The notes beneath the pieces were generated by a model. It searched no databases and was not told the DNA's origin. It saw only the letters and a program-made list of their open reading frames with translations. Shown here piece by piece: positions 27,264-34,580 of a stretch of DNA of 64,000 bases. Source of the DNA: Verrucomicrobiota bacterium JB023 (GTDB lineage: Bacteria > Verrucomicrobiota > Verrucomicrobiia > Verrucomicrobiales > Akkermansiaceae). A program made the translations under genes and the position numbers. The DNA lies in assembly GCA_030673895.1 (NCBI GenBank), contig JAUTCR010000029.1, forward strand, positions 1-64,000, in the 5' to 3' direction. The stretch's first letter is position 1, and each line of letters begins with the position of its first letter.

Positions 27264-27980
27264 TCATGCCCCAGCCAGCTCGCTCACCCGGTCGCACAGG
27301 TCGCGCACTTGCTGCAGGTAGTCATCCCAATCGAGAGTCTCCTTCCAATTGTCATCGACCTCTCCTTTTGCCGCGACGGGAGCCAGCTCATTCCTGGACC
27401 GATCATAGGTCAGCCCCGAGCTCCCTTGCCCCAGTGCCGTCACTTCAATCGCCTGTTCGCTCGGGATAGCCTTCGGGCGGCCATCTACCGCGAAGGCGAC
27501 GATGACCGGGCGGGAGAATGAGCGACCCCGCAGCCATTCGGCCAAGGAGATTAGAGCAGCGCTTGATGCGCTATCAGTGCGATAATTCGCCCAAATCAAG
27601 AGTGCCTCTTCCTCACTGCCCTCCCCGCTCTGCACCCAGTAGTCCTTCCAGATTCGCTCTCCCGCGATGACCGCTTCGCCATCCTTTACGGTGTAGCCGA
27701 GATTGTTCAGTCCCAGCTCACCCTGAATCAGGGCAGCCGCTTGGCGCAGCCTCCGCTGCTCTAGCTCACCATCGTAACCCCGCGGACCGATGAGATCCTC
27801 AAGCTTGCCAACCGCATCTCGCAGACCTGCCGCACTGAAATCCGAGGCCGCGTAGCTCAGGCTGGCCATCCCCCGCTGGTCTTCAGCTTTAATCTTCCAC
27901 CAGAGGGCCACGACAACCGATATCCCCAACCCTGCGGGCAGGGCCACGAGCAAAAACTTGTAAAAAGCAGGTCCTTTCAT
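27264..27980 (-). CDS. Hypothetical anchored protein with degenerate M28-peptidase-like core
   Basis: 238 residues. One membrane segment lies at about 8-27 (FLLVALPAGLGISVVVALWW). The central part (ALLIWANYRTDSASSAALISLAEWLRG and FSRPVIVAFAVDG, read in pieces) follows the M28 aminopeptidase pattern in which a strand is followed by HxD and an ASGVAxLLELA helix. Here the zinc-binding His and Asp are replaced, so catalysis is unlikely. The ATG at 27980 overlaps the lpxB stop (ATGA), so it is translationally coupled to lpxB and probably acts in the envelope. The family is not recognised with certainty. Confidence 0.65.
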   Translation of the reverse strand: MKGPAFYKFLLVALPAGLGISVVVALWWKIKAEDQRGMASLSYAASDFSAAGLRDAVGKLEDLIGPRGYDGELEQRRLRQAAALIQGELGLNNLGYTVKDGEAVIAGERIWKDYWVQSGEGSEEEALLIWANYRTDSASSAALISLAEWLRGRSFSRPVIVAFAVDGRPKAIPSEQAIEVTALGQGSSGLTYDRSRNELAPVAAKGEVDDNWKETLDWDDYLQQVRDLCDRVSELAGA

Positions 27981-29080
27981 TCCATCAACTCCATCACTTC
28001 ATCCGCAACCCGGCGGTGGACTCCTCCATCCCCCAGTTTCCCCGCAACCGATTGCAGGCGGGCGGCAAGGTCTTCCCTTCCGCTCCGGTCGTCAAGCTGC
28101 TGCTCAACCCATTCGACCAAAACATCGGCTCTTAAGTCATCCTGCAGAAATTCGGGAGTGACATCCTCACCCGCGAGAATATTGACGATCCCGATACGCT
28201 CGATTTTGACGACCCTCTTTCCGATGCTCCAAGTCAAGGGGGCGACCCGGTAAACGAGGCAATGTGGCAGACCGAAGAAAGCAGCTTCCAGAGTCGCCGT
28301 CCCACTGGCCATCAGCGCGCATGAGGCCCGCTGCATGAGCTCGGCACTGTGACCGAGCTTGATCTCGATGCAATCGCCGGGCTCCATCAAGTCCTCCATC
28401 GCCGAGGCCAAGGTTTCCGACACCGCTGGCACCTCGAATCGGACTTCCGGCCTGCGATGCGAGATTTCCCGCGCGGCCTCCAGCATCACCGGGAAGAGGC
28501 GCTCGACCTCCCGCCGACGGCTTCCCGGGAAGAGCCCGACCAACTTTTCTTCCCTTTCAAAGGCACCTCGCTTCTCCTTGAGCTCGTCCACGATCGGGTG
28601 CCCCACCCACTTGCCGGGGCATCCTCCTTCTTCCAGCACCTCCACCTCGAAGGGGAACAGGCACAGCACCCGGTCCAGCCACTTCGCCATCTTCGGGATC
28701 CGGCTTCTCTTCCATGCCCACACCTGCGGGCAGACGTATTGCACAATCTTCAGCTCGGGGAAGCGGGCCCGGCAGGCTTTTGCCAGCCGGAGATTGAAGC
28801 CCGGGTAATCGATGAGGACGAGCACATCCGGCCGGATATTCTCAATCTCGGCCAAGGTCTCGTGAAATCGCTCGCGGAACCAACCATACTGCTTGAGCAC
28901 ATCCCAGATGCCCATCACTCCGGCCTTCTCCACCCAATCCTTGGTCCCTCCGGCCTCCGCCATCCGGGGGCCGCCCCAGCCCGCGAAGGTCGTGACCCCA
29001 CGCTTTGTCAGCTCTGCCATCAGTTCGGCACCATGCAGGTCGCCGCTGACTTCTCCCGCAACCAAATAGACCCCTGCCAT
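27977..29080 (-). CDS. lpxB: Lipid-A-disaccharide synthase
   Basis: 367-368 residues from ATG 29080 (MAGVYLVAGEVSGDLHG); the longer frame to 29113 adds 11 unlike residues. The GEVSGDLHGA motif is diagnostic of LpxB. Other family blocks follow: GVMGIWDVLKQY, VLVLIDYPGFNLRLA, YVCPQVWAWK, PGSRRREVERLFPVML and MASGTATLEAA. The enzyme joins UDP-diacylglucosamine with lipid X to form the lipid A disaccharide, on the inner face of the inner membrane. It shows that the organism makes lipopolysaccharide. It is the first gene of a two-gene unit with the M28-like gene and is divergent from argC. Confidence 0.96.
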   Translation of the reverse strand: MAGVYLVAGEVSGDLHGAELMAELTKRGVTTFAGWGGPRMAEAGGTKDWVEKAGVMGIWDVLKQYGWFRERFHETLAEIENIRPDVLVLIDYPGFNLRLAKACRARFPELKIVQYVCPQVWAWKRSRIPKMAKWLDRVLCLFPFEVEVLEEGGCPGKWVGHPIVDELKEKRGAFEREEKLVGLFPGSRRREVERLFPVMLEAAREISHRRPEVRFEVPAVSETLASAMEDLMEPGDCIEIKLGHSAELMQRASCALMASGTATLEAAFFGLPHCLVYRVAPLTWSIGKRVVKIERIGIVNILAGEDVTPEFLQDDLRADVLVEWVEQQLDDRSGREDLAARLQSVAGKLGDGGVHRRVADEVMELME

Positions 29081-29262
29081 CCCGCCCGCACCATAAGCCC
29101 TCCGCCCCAGCAATCAACGTCCAAGCGGACCCACCGTCCGCGAATTTGCCTTCCCACACCGCCGCCCGTCCCCGGCCCTTCCAGAAAATAGTCACCGATT
29201 ACCCGAAACTGCCCCATGACAAATCCCGCTCCTTCTGCCACGCTCGGCAGCCCCTTCCACTC

Positions 29263-30300
29263 ATGAATACTCACCCCATCGCCGTCGTCGGAGCCTCGGG
29301 CTATACCGGCATTGAGCTTCTCCGGCTCCTCTTCGCCCATCCTCACGCCGAGATTGTTGCCATCACCTCCCGCAGCGAGGTCGGTAAACCGCTCTCCTCC
29401 GTTCTTCCCCGCTTTCGTCATCTTCCGGGGGCCGATATTCCCTTCATCGCTCCCGATATCGATGCCATCGTTGACTCTGGAGCCCGCACCGCCTTCCTCG
29501 CCCTCCCCCATGGAATGGCTGCGGAGTACGCCGTCCCTCTCCTGGAGCGAGGCCTGAAGGTGATCGATCTTTCTGCTGATTTCCGCCTCAACGATGCCGC
29601 TGTTTACGAGGAATTCTATGGCCACCCCCACCCGGCCCCCCAGCTATTGGGAGAAGCCGTCTATGGCATGCCCGAGATCCATGGCGACGCCATCAAATCA
29701 GCCCGGCTCATTGCCTCCCCCGGATGTTACCCCACCTCCATCATCCTCCCTCTCGTGCCACTACTACGGGAGGGGCTGATTGAGGCCTCCAGCATCGTGG
29801 TCAATTCCATGAGCGGTGTCTCTGGTGCGGGCAAGAAGGCCGACGTCTCTTTGATCTTCGCAGAAGTGAATGAATCGCTGCGCGCCTATGGCTTGCCCAA
29901 GCACCGTCACCTCTCTGAAATTGAGCAAGAACTCTCCCTCGCTGCCGGCGAGAAAGTCACCATCACCTTCACGCCCCACCTCGTGCCCGTCACCCGGGGA
30001 ATCCACTCCACCATCACCGCGAGTCTCGCCGCCGACTTCACCGCAGTCTCATCCTGCCTGCAGAAAGCCTATGGCCAGGCCGGCTTCGTCCGCCTCTTGG
30101 GCGAAGGCCAGTGTGCGGACACCGCTCATGTCACCCGGACCAACTTTGTGGACCTAGGCTGGCATCATGATACCCGCACCAATCGATTGATTCTAACAAG
30201 CGCGGAAGATAATTTGACCAAAGGTGCCTCCGGACAAGCCATTCAGGCATTCAACATGCTCCACGGCTTTTCCACAAATGATGGATTGATGAATCTCTAA
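29263..30300 (+). CDS. argC: N-acetyl-gamma-glutamyl-phosphate reductase
   Basis: 345 residues from ATG 29263; the frame upstream to 29146 is a Pro/Arg/His-rich non-coding extension. The NADP-binding motif VVGASGYTGIELLRLL is at the start, and the catalytic Cys is in SPGCYPTS at about 154. HLVPVTRGIHSTI matches the family's C-terminal active-site His region. The enzyme reduces N-acetylglutamyl phosphate to the semialdehyde, step 3 of arginine synthesis. argJ follows after 32 nt on the same strand, giving an argCJ operon. A small hairpin ACTTCC/GGAAGT lies in the junction. Confidence 0.97.
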   Translation: MNTHPIAVVGASGYTGIELLRLLFAHPHAEIVAITSRSEVGKPLSSVLPRFRHLPGADIPFIAPDIDAIVDSGARTAFLALPHGMAAEYAVPLLERGLKVIDLSADFRLNDAAVYEEFYGHPHPAPQLLGEAVYGMPEIHGDAIKSARLIASPGCYPTSIILPLVPLLREGLIEASSIVVNSMSGVSGAGKKADVSLIFAEVNESLRAYGLPKHRHLSEIEQELSLAAGEKVTITFTPHLVPVTRGIHSTITASLAADFTAVSSCLQKAYGQAGFVRLLGEGQCADTAHVTRTNFVDLGWHHDTRTNRLILTSAEDNLTKGASGQAIQAFNMLHGFSTNDGLMNL

Positions 30301-30332
30301 GAAACTTCCAATGTGGAAGTACCAGCCTAGTC

Positions 30333-31583
30333 ATGCCTTATAAAACGATTAAAGGAGGAGTTTGTGCCCCCAAAGGATTCCTCGCCAGCTCCGTGTCCGC
30401 TGGAATCAAAAACCCCGACAGCGACCGACTTGATTTAACATTACTCTACTCCGAGGATCCTTGTGTCTCCTCGGGAACCTTCACCACCAACCGGGTCAAG
30501 GCCGCTCCCGTGCGCGTCTCCCAAGCTCATCTGCGGAATAACGAGATCCGCGGGATCATCGCGAACTCTGGCAATGCCAACGCCTGCACCGGAGTGTGCG
30601 GGGTCGAGGATGCGCGGGAAATGGCGAAGATGGTGGCCATGAAGCTCGGTGTCCGGCGCCGCGAGATTGGCGTCTGCTCCACCGGAGTCATCGGACTCCC
30701 CCTTCCCATGGAGCGGATCCGGCCCCATGCGGAGACACTGGTCTCTACCCTTAAGCCACGCAATGGCGCCGAAGTCGCCCGCGCCATCATGACCTCGGAC
30801 ACTCGCCCGAAGGAAATCGCCATCACCACCGAGATCGATGGACGTCCCATCCGCATCGGAGCGTGTGTGAAGGGAGCTGGAATGATCTGCCCCTCCATGG
30901 CCACGATGCTCTGCTTTGTCACCACGGATGCCGACATCACGCGGGGTTGCCTCGACAAGTGCCTCTCGGAAGCTGTCGAACGCTCCTTCAACTGCATCAC
31001 CATCGATGGCGACATGTCGACCAACGACACCGTCCTCGCCTTGGCCAATGCCCGCGCTGGCGGCCCCAGAATCACGCGAGGCACGAAGTCTTGCCGCCTT
31101 TTCCTGGATGCCCTCTCCTTCGTCCTCCTCAAGCTAGCAAAGGAGATCGTCCGCGATGGCGAGCGAGTCACGAAGTTCGTCACCGTGGAGGTCAAGAATG
31201 CCCGCACCTTCAACGATGCCCGCAAGGTGGCAGAAGCGGTGGCCAAATCACAGCTCGTCAAAGCCTCTTGGAACGGCAACGACCCCAACTGGGGTCGTGT
31301 CATCCACGCCGTCGGCTATTCTCGTGCTCCCATCCGCGAGGAACTCATCGACATCTACTATAACAACCTACCAGCCTGCATCGGAGGCCTCGTGGCACAG
31401 GGCACGAAGCTCGATGACCTGAGAGCCATCGCCGCCAAGAAGGAGTTTAAAATTGTGATCGATCTCAATCTGGGCAAGTCGGACCACACCATCTTCAGCT
31501 CCGACCTCTCGCCAGAATACATTGATTTCAATCGTAACGAATACGCCTACTGGAACCAGGCGAGGAAGGAAGGCATCATCTAA
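30333..31583 (+). CDS. argJ: Bifunctional ornithine acetyltransferase / N-acetylglutamate synthase
   Basis: 416 residues. The autocleavage site is seen in KGAGMICPSMATML near residue 185-198, where the Thr of MATML becomes the N-terminal nucleophile of the beta chain. NSGNANACTG and TIDGDMSTNDTV are further ArgJ signatures, and the C-terminus SPEYIDFNRNEY matches the family end. The enzyme transfers the acetyl group from N-acetylornithine to glutamate, so arginine synthesis here uses the cyclic pathway. Whether it also uses acetyl-CoA (bifunctional) cannot be told from sequence. It is the second gene of argCJ and convergent with DUF1501. Confidence 0.96.
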   Translation: MPYKTIKGGVCAPKGFLASSVSAGIKNPDSDRLDLTLLYSEDPCVSSGTFTTNRVKAAPVRVSQAHLRNNEIRGIIANSGNANACTGVCGVEDAREMAKMVAMKLGVRRREIGVCSTGVIGLPLPMERIRPHAETLVSTLKPRNGAEVARAIMTSDTRPKEIAITTEIDGRPIRIGACVKGAGMICPSMATMLCFVTTDADITRGCLDKCLSEAVERSFNCITIDGDMSTNDTVLALANARAGGPRITRGTKSCRLFLDALSFVLLKLAKEIVRDGERVTKFVTVEVKNARTFNDARKVAEAVAKSQLVKASWNGNDPNWGRVIHAVGYSRAPIREELIDIYYNNLPACIGGLVAQGTKLDDLRAIAAKKEFKIVIDLNLGKSDHTIFSSDLSPEYIDFNRNEYAYWNQARKEGII

Positions 31584-31599
31584 CAGCCCTCCCCGACTC

Positions 31600-32898
31600 T
31601 CAAGCCAAGAAGCCCAAATCGCTGAAGCTCTTTCCGAGAACCTTCTCCGAGTCGGTCTTCAACCAGCCATCTAACAGGGTCGCATAAACCCGGCGGAAAT
31701 CGGTGGTGAACTTGAGGTCCCCCTTGCTGAGATCGGTGAGGCTCGGGTGCTCACCATAGAGTCCGCCCTTCACGCCTCCTCCGGCAACGAAGAGGCAGGA
31801 ACCTTGGCCATGGTCGGTCCCGCCGCTGGCGTTCTCAGCCACGCGACGGCCGAATTCCGAGAAAGTCATCACCGTCACCCGCTGGTAATTTCCTTGCTCC
31901 CGCAAGTCTTTGAAGAAGGCTCGCAAAGCCTCATCGAGTTGGCCTAACAACTGGTCATGCCTTCCCTCCTGCTGGCGGTGGGTATCGAATCCTCCATGGT
32001 CCACATAGTAGACGCGGGTTGGCATTCCCCCGGCGATCATCCTCCCGACCAAGCTGAGACTCCGGCCAAGATTGGTTCCCGGATAAGCTGACTGGTTGCC
32101 ATGCTTGCGAGCCATCTTGACGACCTCGTCCGAGCTGACCTGTGCGTTCAGAGCCACCCGCTCGAGATAAGCCGCTGCATCCTGCGGTCCTCCCGTCTGA
32201 CCAAGCGCAGCGACTGAGTCCCCGCTCGTGCTCATCATATCGGGTGCATTCAGACCGGCGAAGGCCTCCTCGGCCATCTCCAGATCGTCCCCGCCGTGAA
32301 TCCAGCGATAGAGCTCCGGAGCGGAGAGGCTGATCCCGCTGTTTCTCGCCGCGCCAAAGGATTCAGGCTCGTTCTTCTTCAGGCTCACGCCCACGAGGGG
32401 GTCGGCACCCTCGCATTGGTTGTCAAAGTACCGGCCCAGCCAGCCGGTATTGGAGCGATAGGCGGGATCCGCCGTCTCCCAGATCGAGGTTGATACGAAG
32501 TGGGATCGATTCGGATTGGGATAGCCGACCCCTTGCACGATGGCCAGCTCGCCTTGATCGTAGAGCCCGGCCAACCCTTTCAGCCTCTCGTTGAGACCCA
32601 ATTGGTCATTGAGCTTGATCAGCTCCTTCTCTTTCTTGGCCAGAATCGGACGAGCTTTATAGTAGGCATCGTCTTTGTAGGGAATGAGGGTATTAAGCCC
32701 ATCATTCCCTCCCGCCATTTGGAGGACGACAAGGACCTCATCATCTTTTCCACTACGCACCTGCGTAGCCGAGTGCCGGGCCACGCCATCCATCTCGGCA
32801 AAGGTTCGCTGAAGGAAGAGCGGCATGGTCCAGGAGGCGGAGGCTCCCCAGATGCCAGTACGAAGAAACTCGCGCCTCGTTTTCAAATTTTCGTTCAT
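31600..32898 (-). CDS. DUF1501 family protein with twin-arginine signal
   Basis: 432 residues. The N-terminus TRREFLRTGIWGASASW is a twin-arginine signal, so export through TatC is expected. DUF1501 phrases are clear: VVLQMAGGNDGLNTLIPY, GVGYPNPNRSHFVSTSIWETA (shown in part), DHGGFDTHRQQEGRHDQLL and TFSEFGRRVAENASGGTDHG. The fold is related to the alkaline phosphatase/sulfatase superfamily, but no reaction is proven for this family. It lies 18 nt downstream of the DUF1800 gene; the pair is nearly always together in Planctomycetota and Verrucomicrobiota and is probably one functional unit. Confidence 0.95.
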   Translation of the reverse strand: MNENLKTRREFLRTGIWGASASWTMPLFLQRTFAEMDGVARHSATQVRSGKDDEVLVVLQMAGGNDGLNTLIPYKDDAYYKARPILAKKEKELIKLNDQLGLNERLKGLAGLYDQGELAIVQGVGYPNPNRSHFVSTSIWETADPAYRSNTGWLGRYFDNQCEGADPLVGVSLKKNEPESFGAARNSGISLSAPELYRWIHGGDDLEMAEEAFAGLNAPDMMSTSGDSVAALGQTGGPQDAAAYLERVALNAQVSSDEVVKMARKHGNQSAYPGTNLGRSLSLVGRMIAGGMPTRVYYVDHGGFDTHRQQEGRHDQLLGQLDEALRAFFKDLREQGNYQRVTVMTFSEFGRRVAENASGGTDHGQGSCLFVAGGGVKGGLYGEHPSLTDLSKGDLKFTTDFRRVYATLLDGWLKTDSEKVLGKSFSDLGFLA

Positions 32899-32916
32899 CG
32901 CTTTCTGATTTGGTTG

Positions 32917-34419
32917 TTAGGCGAGTTGATAACTGGGTGTCGACAGCATCAGGTGGATCAACTCAGCCACCTCCGTGTTGGTAAAAATCACTCCTTTCTT
33001 GGACTCCGCGTAGGCCACGAAGGCCTTGCGATCTTTCTCCTGAAGTGGGTAATGGAAGAATCGTTCACCCAAAGCAGACACCAGCTTGGCAGGGTCCTCT
33101 CGCAGCTCACGTGGAGCGATACGCTCATAATCAGGCTTTGTCACCTTCGCCCTGAGGAATCGCTTCGCAGCATTTGACAGCTTCATCTTGTTCGCTTGAC
33201 TCCCCATCACCATCTTCAAGTCTCCGCCCGCTCCGGTAAGCAGCCCGGCGACGTGATAGCGGGTGATCAGAGTATTCGTATTGATCCAAGCCTTGCCCCA
33301 ATCCCAGCCAGCCACGTTGGGCGGAAGGAAGGGCACCTGCCCCAGCTGCTCGAGAATCTGAAACATCACCCGGTCCGGCGGCAGCGGGACCTCAAGCTGC
33401 TTGCAGAGCATGATAAGGAACTCGACCGGGCTCTTGATGCGCGTCCGCATCGCTTCCGGTGAGTAGAATTCTTCACTCAGAAAGATGGTTCTGAGAAGCG
33501 GCTTGAGCGCGTAATCTCCCTCCTTCAGGCAAGCCCCGAGAACCGCCACCATCTGTGGGCTCGGGTTCTCGTAGGCAAAGTATTCAAAAACCTTCTTTGC
33601 GATGAAGCCGGCACAGGCTTCGCGCTTCAGGATCAGCTCAACCACCGCGTCGCCATCGAAAGCGCCTTTGGCACCGAGCACCTGCTTTTCCCCTTCGTCC
33701 CAAGCTCGCGCCCGATGGGTCACCTCGCCATTCACCCGATTCAAGCGATAGCCGGTGAAGGCCCGCGCCGCCTCCTTAATGTCATCCTCGGTATAATTGC
33801 CCACTCCGAGAGTGAATAACTCCAGCAACTCGCGGGCGAAGTTCTCATTCGGTTTCTTCTTATTCGATTGTGCCGAGTCGAGGTAGAGCATCATCGCCGG
33901 ATCCGTGACCACCTGCTTCACCAAGGCTCCAAAGTTCCCGGTAGCATGCTTTCGAAAAAGCTCGTTTTGCCGAAACATGAAGTCCGGTCGTCGCACCTTC
34001 TGAGTGCTACTTGCGAAGTGATCGTGCCAAAAGAATACCATTTTCTCCTGCAAGGGCGTTCCGGTCGTTCGCATCCTTTCCATCCACCAGGTCAGCAGGA
34101 TGAGGCTATCCTCTCTTCTTGCGCGGGCGAGCTTCCGCTGGATTTCCGTCCGCTGGCGGTCGCGCTCGGCGGCAGAGAGCCCATTTCCCGGAGAACGGAG
34201 CTCTTGCAGGTCGGCGAACAACTCCCTTTGCTTCCCGCCCATCTTGGGCGCCGGCGGGCTTGAGCCTTCCTCTGTCAGCAGCCACTCGACCGCAGCCCGC
34301 CTCCCACGGCGGTGCAACGACTCAATGTCATCAGGAGAACCCCCAAATCCTGCCCGATTGAGCAAGTGCGCGGCCTCCTCCAAGGTCCAAGTGTCGGAAA
34401 TATTCGCCATCAACTCCAT
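32917..34419 (-). CDS. DUF1800 family protein
   Basis: 500 residues with no obvious signal peptide. The DUF1800 pattern is intact: EEAAHLLNRAGFGGSPDDIE at the start, MVFFWHDHFASSTQKV, NENFARELLELFTLGVGNYTEDDI (read in pieces), AFTGYRL and LPPNVAGWDWGKAWI. The family has no established activity and is found beside DUF1501, as here. It is first in the unit DUF1800-DUF1501. The end IHLMLSTPSYQLA is the usual C-terminus. Confidence 0.95.
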   Translation of the reverse strand: MELMANISDTWTLEEAAHLLNRAGFGGSPDDIESLHRRGRRAAVEWLLTEEGSSPPAPKMGGKQRELFADLQELRSPGNGLSAAERDRQRTEIQRKLARARREDSLILLTWWMERMRTTGTPLQEKMVFFWHDHFASSTQKVRRPDFMFRQNELFRKHATGNFGALVKQVVTDPAMMLYLDSAQSNKKKPNENFARELLELFTLGVGNYTEDDIKEAARAFTGYRLNRVNGEVTHRARAWDEGEKQVLGAKGAFDGDAVVELILKREACAGFIAKKVFEYFAYENPSPQMVAVLGACLKEGDYALKPLLRTIFLSEEFYSPEAMRTRIKSPVEFLIMLCKQLEVPLPPDRVMFQILEQLGQVPFLPPNVAGWDWGKAWINTNTLITRYHVAGLLTGAGGDLKMVMGSQANKMKLSNAAKRFLRAKVTKPDYERIAPRELREDPAKLVSALGERFFHYPLQEKDRKAFVAYAESKKGVIFTNTEVAELIHLMLSTPSYQLA

Positions 34420-34580
34420 TAAACCGACGCTTCGGGATAAAGTTTCAGCCCCAAAGAGAGATTTTTCTCAAGACCGCTCGCGAGAGGCGTTTTCGCGAAA
34501 TCGCCGAAAGAACGGACTTGAACGTCAGATTGACCGCATCCAGGGGGCGTGAGACAATCCCCGTCTTGTCGGCTCCACCC

